Shown here: piece by piece, positions 63,481-64,000 of the stretch
Position numbering within the stretch: the stretch's first letter is position 1
How the letters are laid out: each line of letters starts with the position of its first letter
From: Flavobacterium sp. FEMGT703F
GTDB taxonomy: Bacteria > Bacteroidota > Bacteroidia > Flavobacteriales > Flavobacteriaceae
NCBI GenBank assembly: GCA_002786385.1
Contig: PGCN01000008.1
Span: forward strand, 62,001-126,000
Length of the DNA: 64,000 nt
Direction of reading: 5' to 3'
Notes under the pieces: generated by a model
Database searches by the model: none
The model's input: only the letters and a program-made list of their open reading frames with translations
What the model was told of the DNA's origin: nothing
Translations under genes and position numbers: made by a program

Positions 63481-63567
63481 AACAGCATGTTTTCTTAACC
63501 ATTTGATAAACCAATTGAAACAAATATCCCATCACAGTATTTTAATTTTATATTAAAACGCAACACC

Positions 63568-63732
63568 ATGGAAATCAATTGGATTATTATTGGAATAGTA
63601 GTAGCAACACTATTGGCCTTAATCGTTTATCTTATCAAACAAAATCAAAAAGACCAGCAAAAAGTTACCCGGTACTTTAACGCTGACACCACTGAATTGT
63701 CTGAAGAGGAAGAGGAGCTCAACAACAATTAG
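63568..63732 (+). CDS. Small single-pass membrane peptide (54 residues)
   Basis: MEINWIIIGIVVATLLALIVYLIKQ is a start with one membrane helix, followed by a basic stretch (KQNQKDQQK) and a very acidic tail (ELSEEEEELNNN). The frame is clean, starts after an 87-base gap and ends 118 bases before sdaA. Function is unknown. Confidence 0.6.
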   Translation: MEINWIIIGIVVATLLALIVYLIKQNQKDQQKVTRYFNADTTELSEEEEELNNN

Positions 63733-63820
63733 CTTGTACTAACTTCTTGTAAAGAAAATCATTATCAGTTCGAGAGTTAACTACACCTGTTAATGGCTTT
63801 CAGAATCGACAATACTTCTC

Positions 63821-63828
63821 TATATTTG
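63821..63828 (+). promoter_or_regulatory. -7 box (TATATTTG) for sdaA
   Basis: TATATTTG matches TAnnTTTG; transcription would start near 63835, about 16 bases before the sdaA ATG. No clear -33 TTG. Confidence 0.5.
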
Positions 63829-63850
63829 CTATAACTAAATCGATATAGTA

Positions 63851-64000
63851 ATGGAAGAATGCATTTCGGTATTTGATATGCTAAAAATTGGGGTTGGACC
63901 ATCGAGTTCACACACTTTAGGCCCATGGCGTGCAGCTGAACGTTTTTTAAACGAATTAAAAGAAGCTAATGAGTTGAGTAAAGTCGCCCATATTAAAGTC
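63851..64000 (+). CDS. sdaA: L-serine ammonia-lyase (partial, N-terminal 50 residues)
   Basis: The frame starts [22 protein letters not shown] and continues past the window. [17 protein letters not shown] is the beta-subunit motif of iron-sulfur L-serine dehydratases, which turn serine into pyruvate and ammonia. The gene is truncated by the window end, so single-chain form cannot be confirmed. Confidence 0.9.
   Translation, partial: MEECISVFDMLKIGVGPSSSHTLGPWRAAERFLNELKEANELSKVAHIKV

Overview
The window reads as chromosomal DNA of a Flavobacterium-like member of the Bacteroidota. It has moderate-to-low GC and a protein set typical of that group: a type IX secretion cargo, BshA, a TamB-like giant, an LptD-type assembly protein, YceI, a GH3/serine-hydrolase fusion and many MKK-type lipoproteins. 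It also repeats the Bacteroidota promoter signature, with a TAnnTTTG -7 box and, where visible, a TTG -33 box. I see no rRNA, tRNA, insertion sequence, prophage or CRISPR array. Gene density is high and no stretch above about 370 bases lacks a gene.

Layout. 1-5.8 kb: tail of an unknown gene, a transglutaminase-like membrane protein, two exported proteins, ung divergent from a Smr-less mutS2, a DCC thiol protein and a 45-residue membrane peptide. 5.8-9.8 kb (minus): a T9SS cargo, a dicarboxylate symporter and aroC. 9.8-11.3 kb (plus): an LpxH-type hydrolase and a small barrel protein. 11.3-23.3 kb (minus): a long, tightly packed envelope and redox cluster holding two paralogous amidases, an MCE protein, two Fe-S electron-transfer proteins with a HAD protein between them, PAP2, a conserved unknown, the GH3/serine-hydrolase lipoprotein, bshA and a PrcB-like lipoprotein. 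23.4-26.5 kb: lptD and ridA. 26.5-34.7 kb (minus): mgsA, a GlcNAc-kinase-like protein, gapA, pfkA and tamB. 34.8-41.2 kb: tsaD, rsmE, a DUF4159 protein, a secreted zinc protease, an AI-2E transporter, a THUMP-like methyltransferase and a small exported protein. 41.2-43.5 kb (minus): rhodanese, NDH-2 and a VanX-like dipeptidase. 43.7-45.4 kb: marR, nitroreductase and yceI. 45.5-52.1 kb: the complete trpEGDCFBA operon. 52.2-57.0 kb: tetR with a TolC/EmrA/EmrB-type efflux set. 57.0-59.9 kb: a small accessory stretch with repeats, an XRE regulator and unknown proteins, then yaaA. 60-64 kb: lipoproteins, a YitT protein, a hemolysin-III protein, TauE/SafE, a 54-residue membrane peptide and the start of sdaA.

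The most informative non-coding signals are these. The trp operon has a leader peptide with three consecutive Trp codons, an intrinsic terminator and a competing antiterminator. Two identical-type palindromes overlie the -33 and -7 boxes of marR. A 33-bp nested palindrome lies at the tetR promoter. A repeated TTTTGCCACAA motif sits upstream of the XRE gene. A pair of inverted repeats of about 47 bp each begins exactly at the stop codon of its neighbouring gene. None of this has been tested experimentally here; functions are inferred from motifs and gene order.
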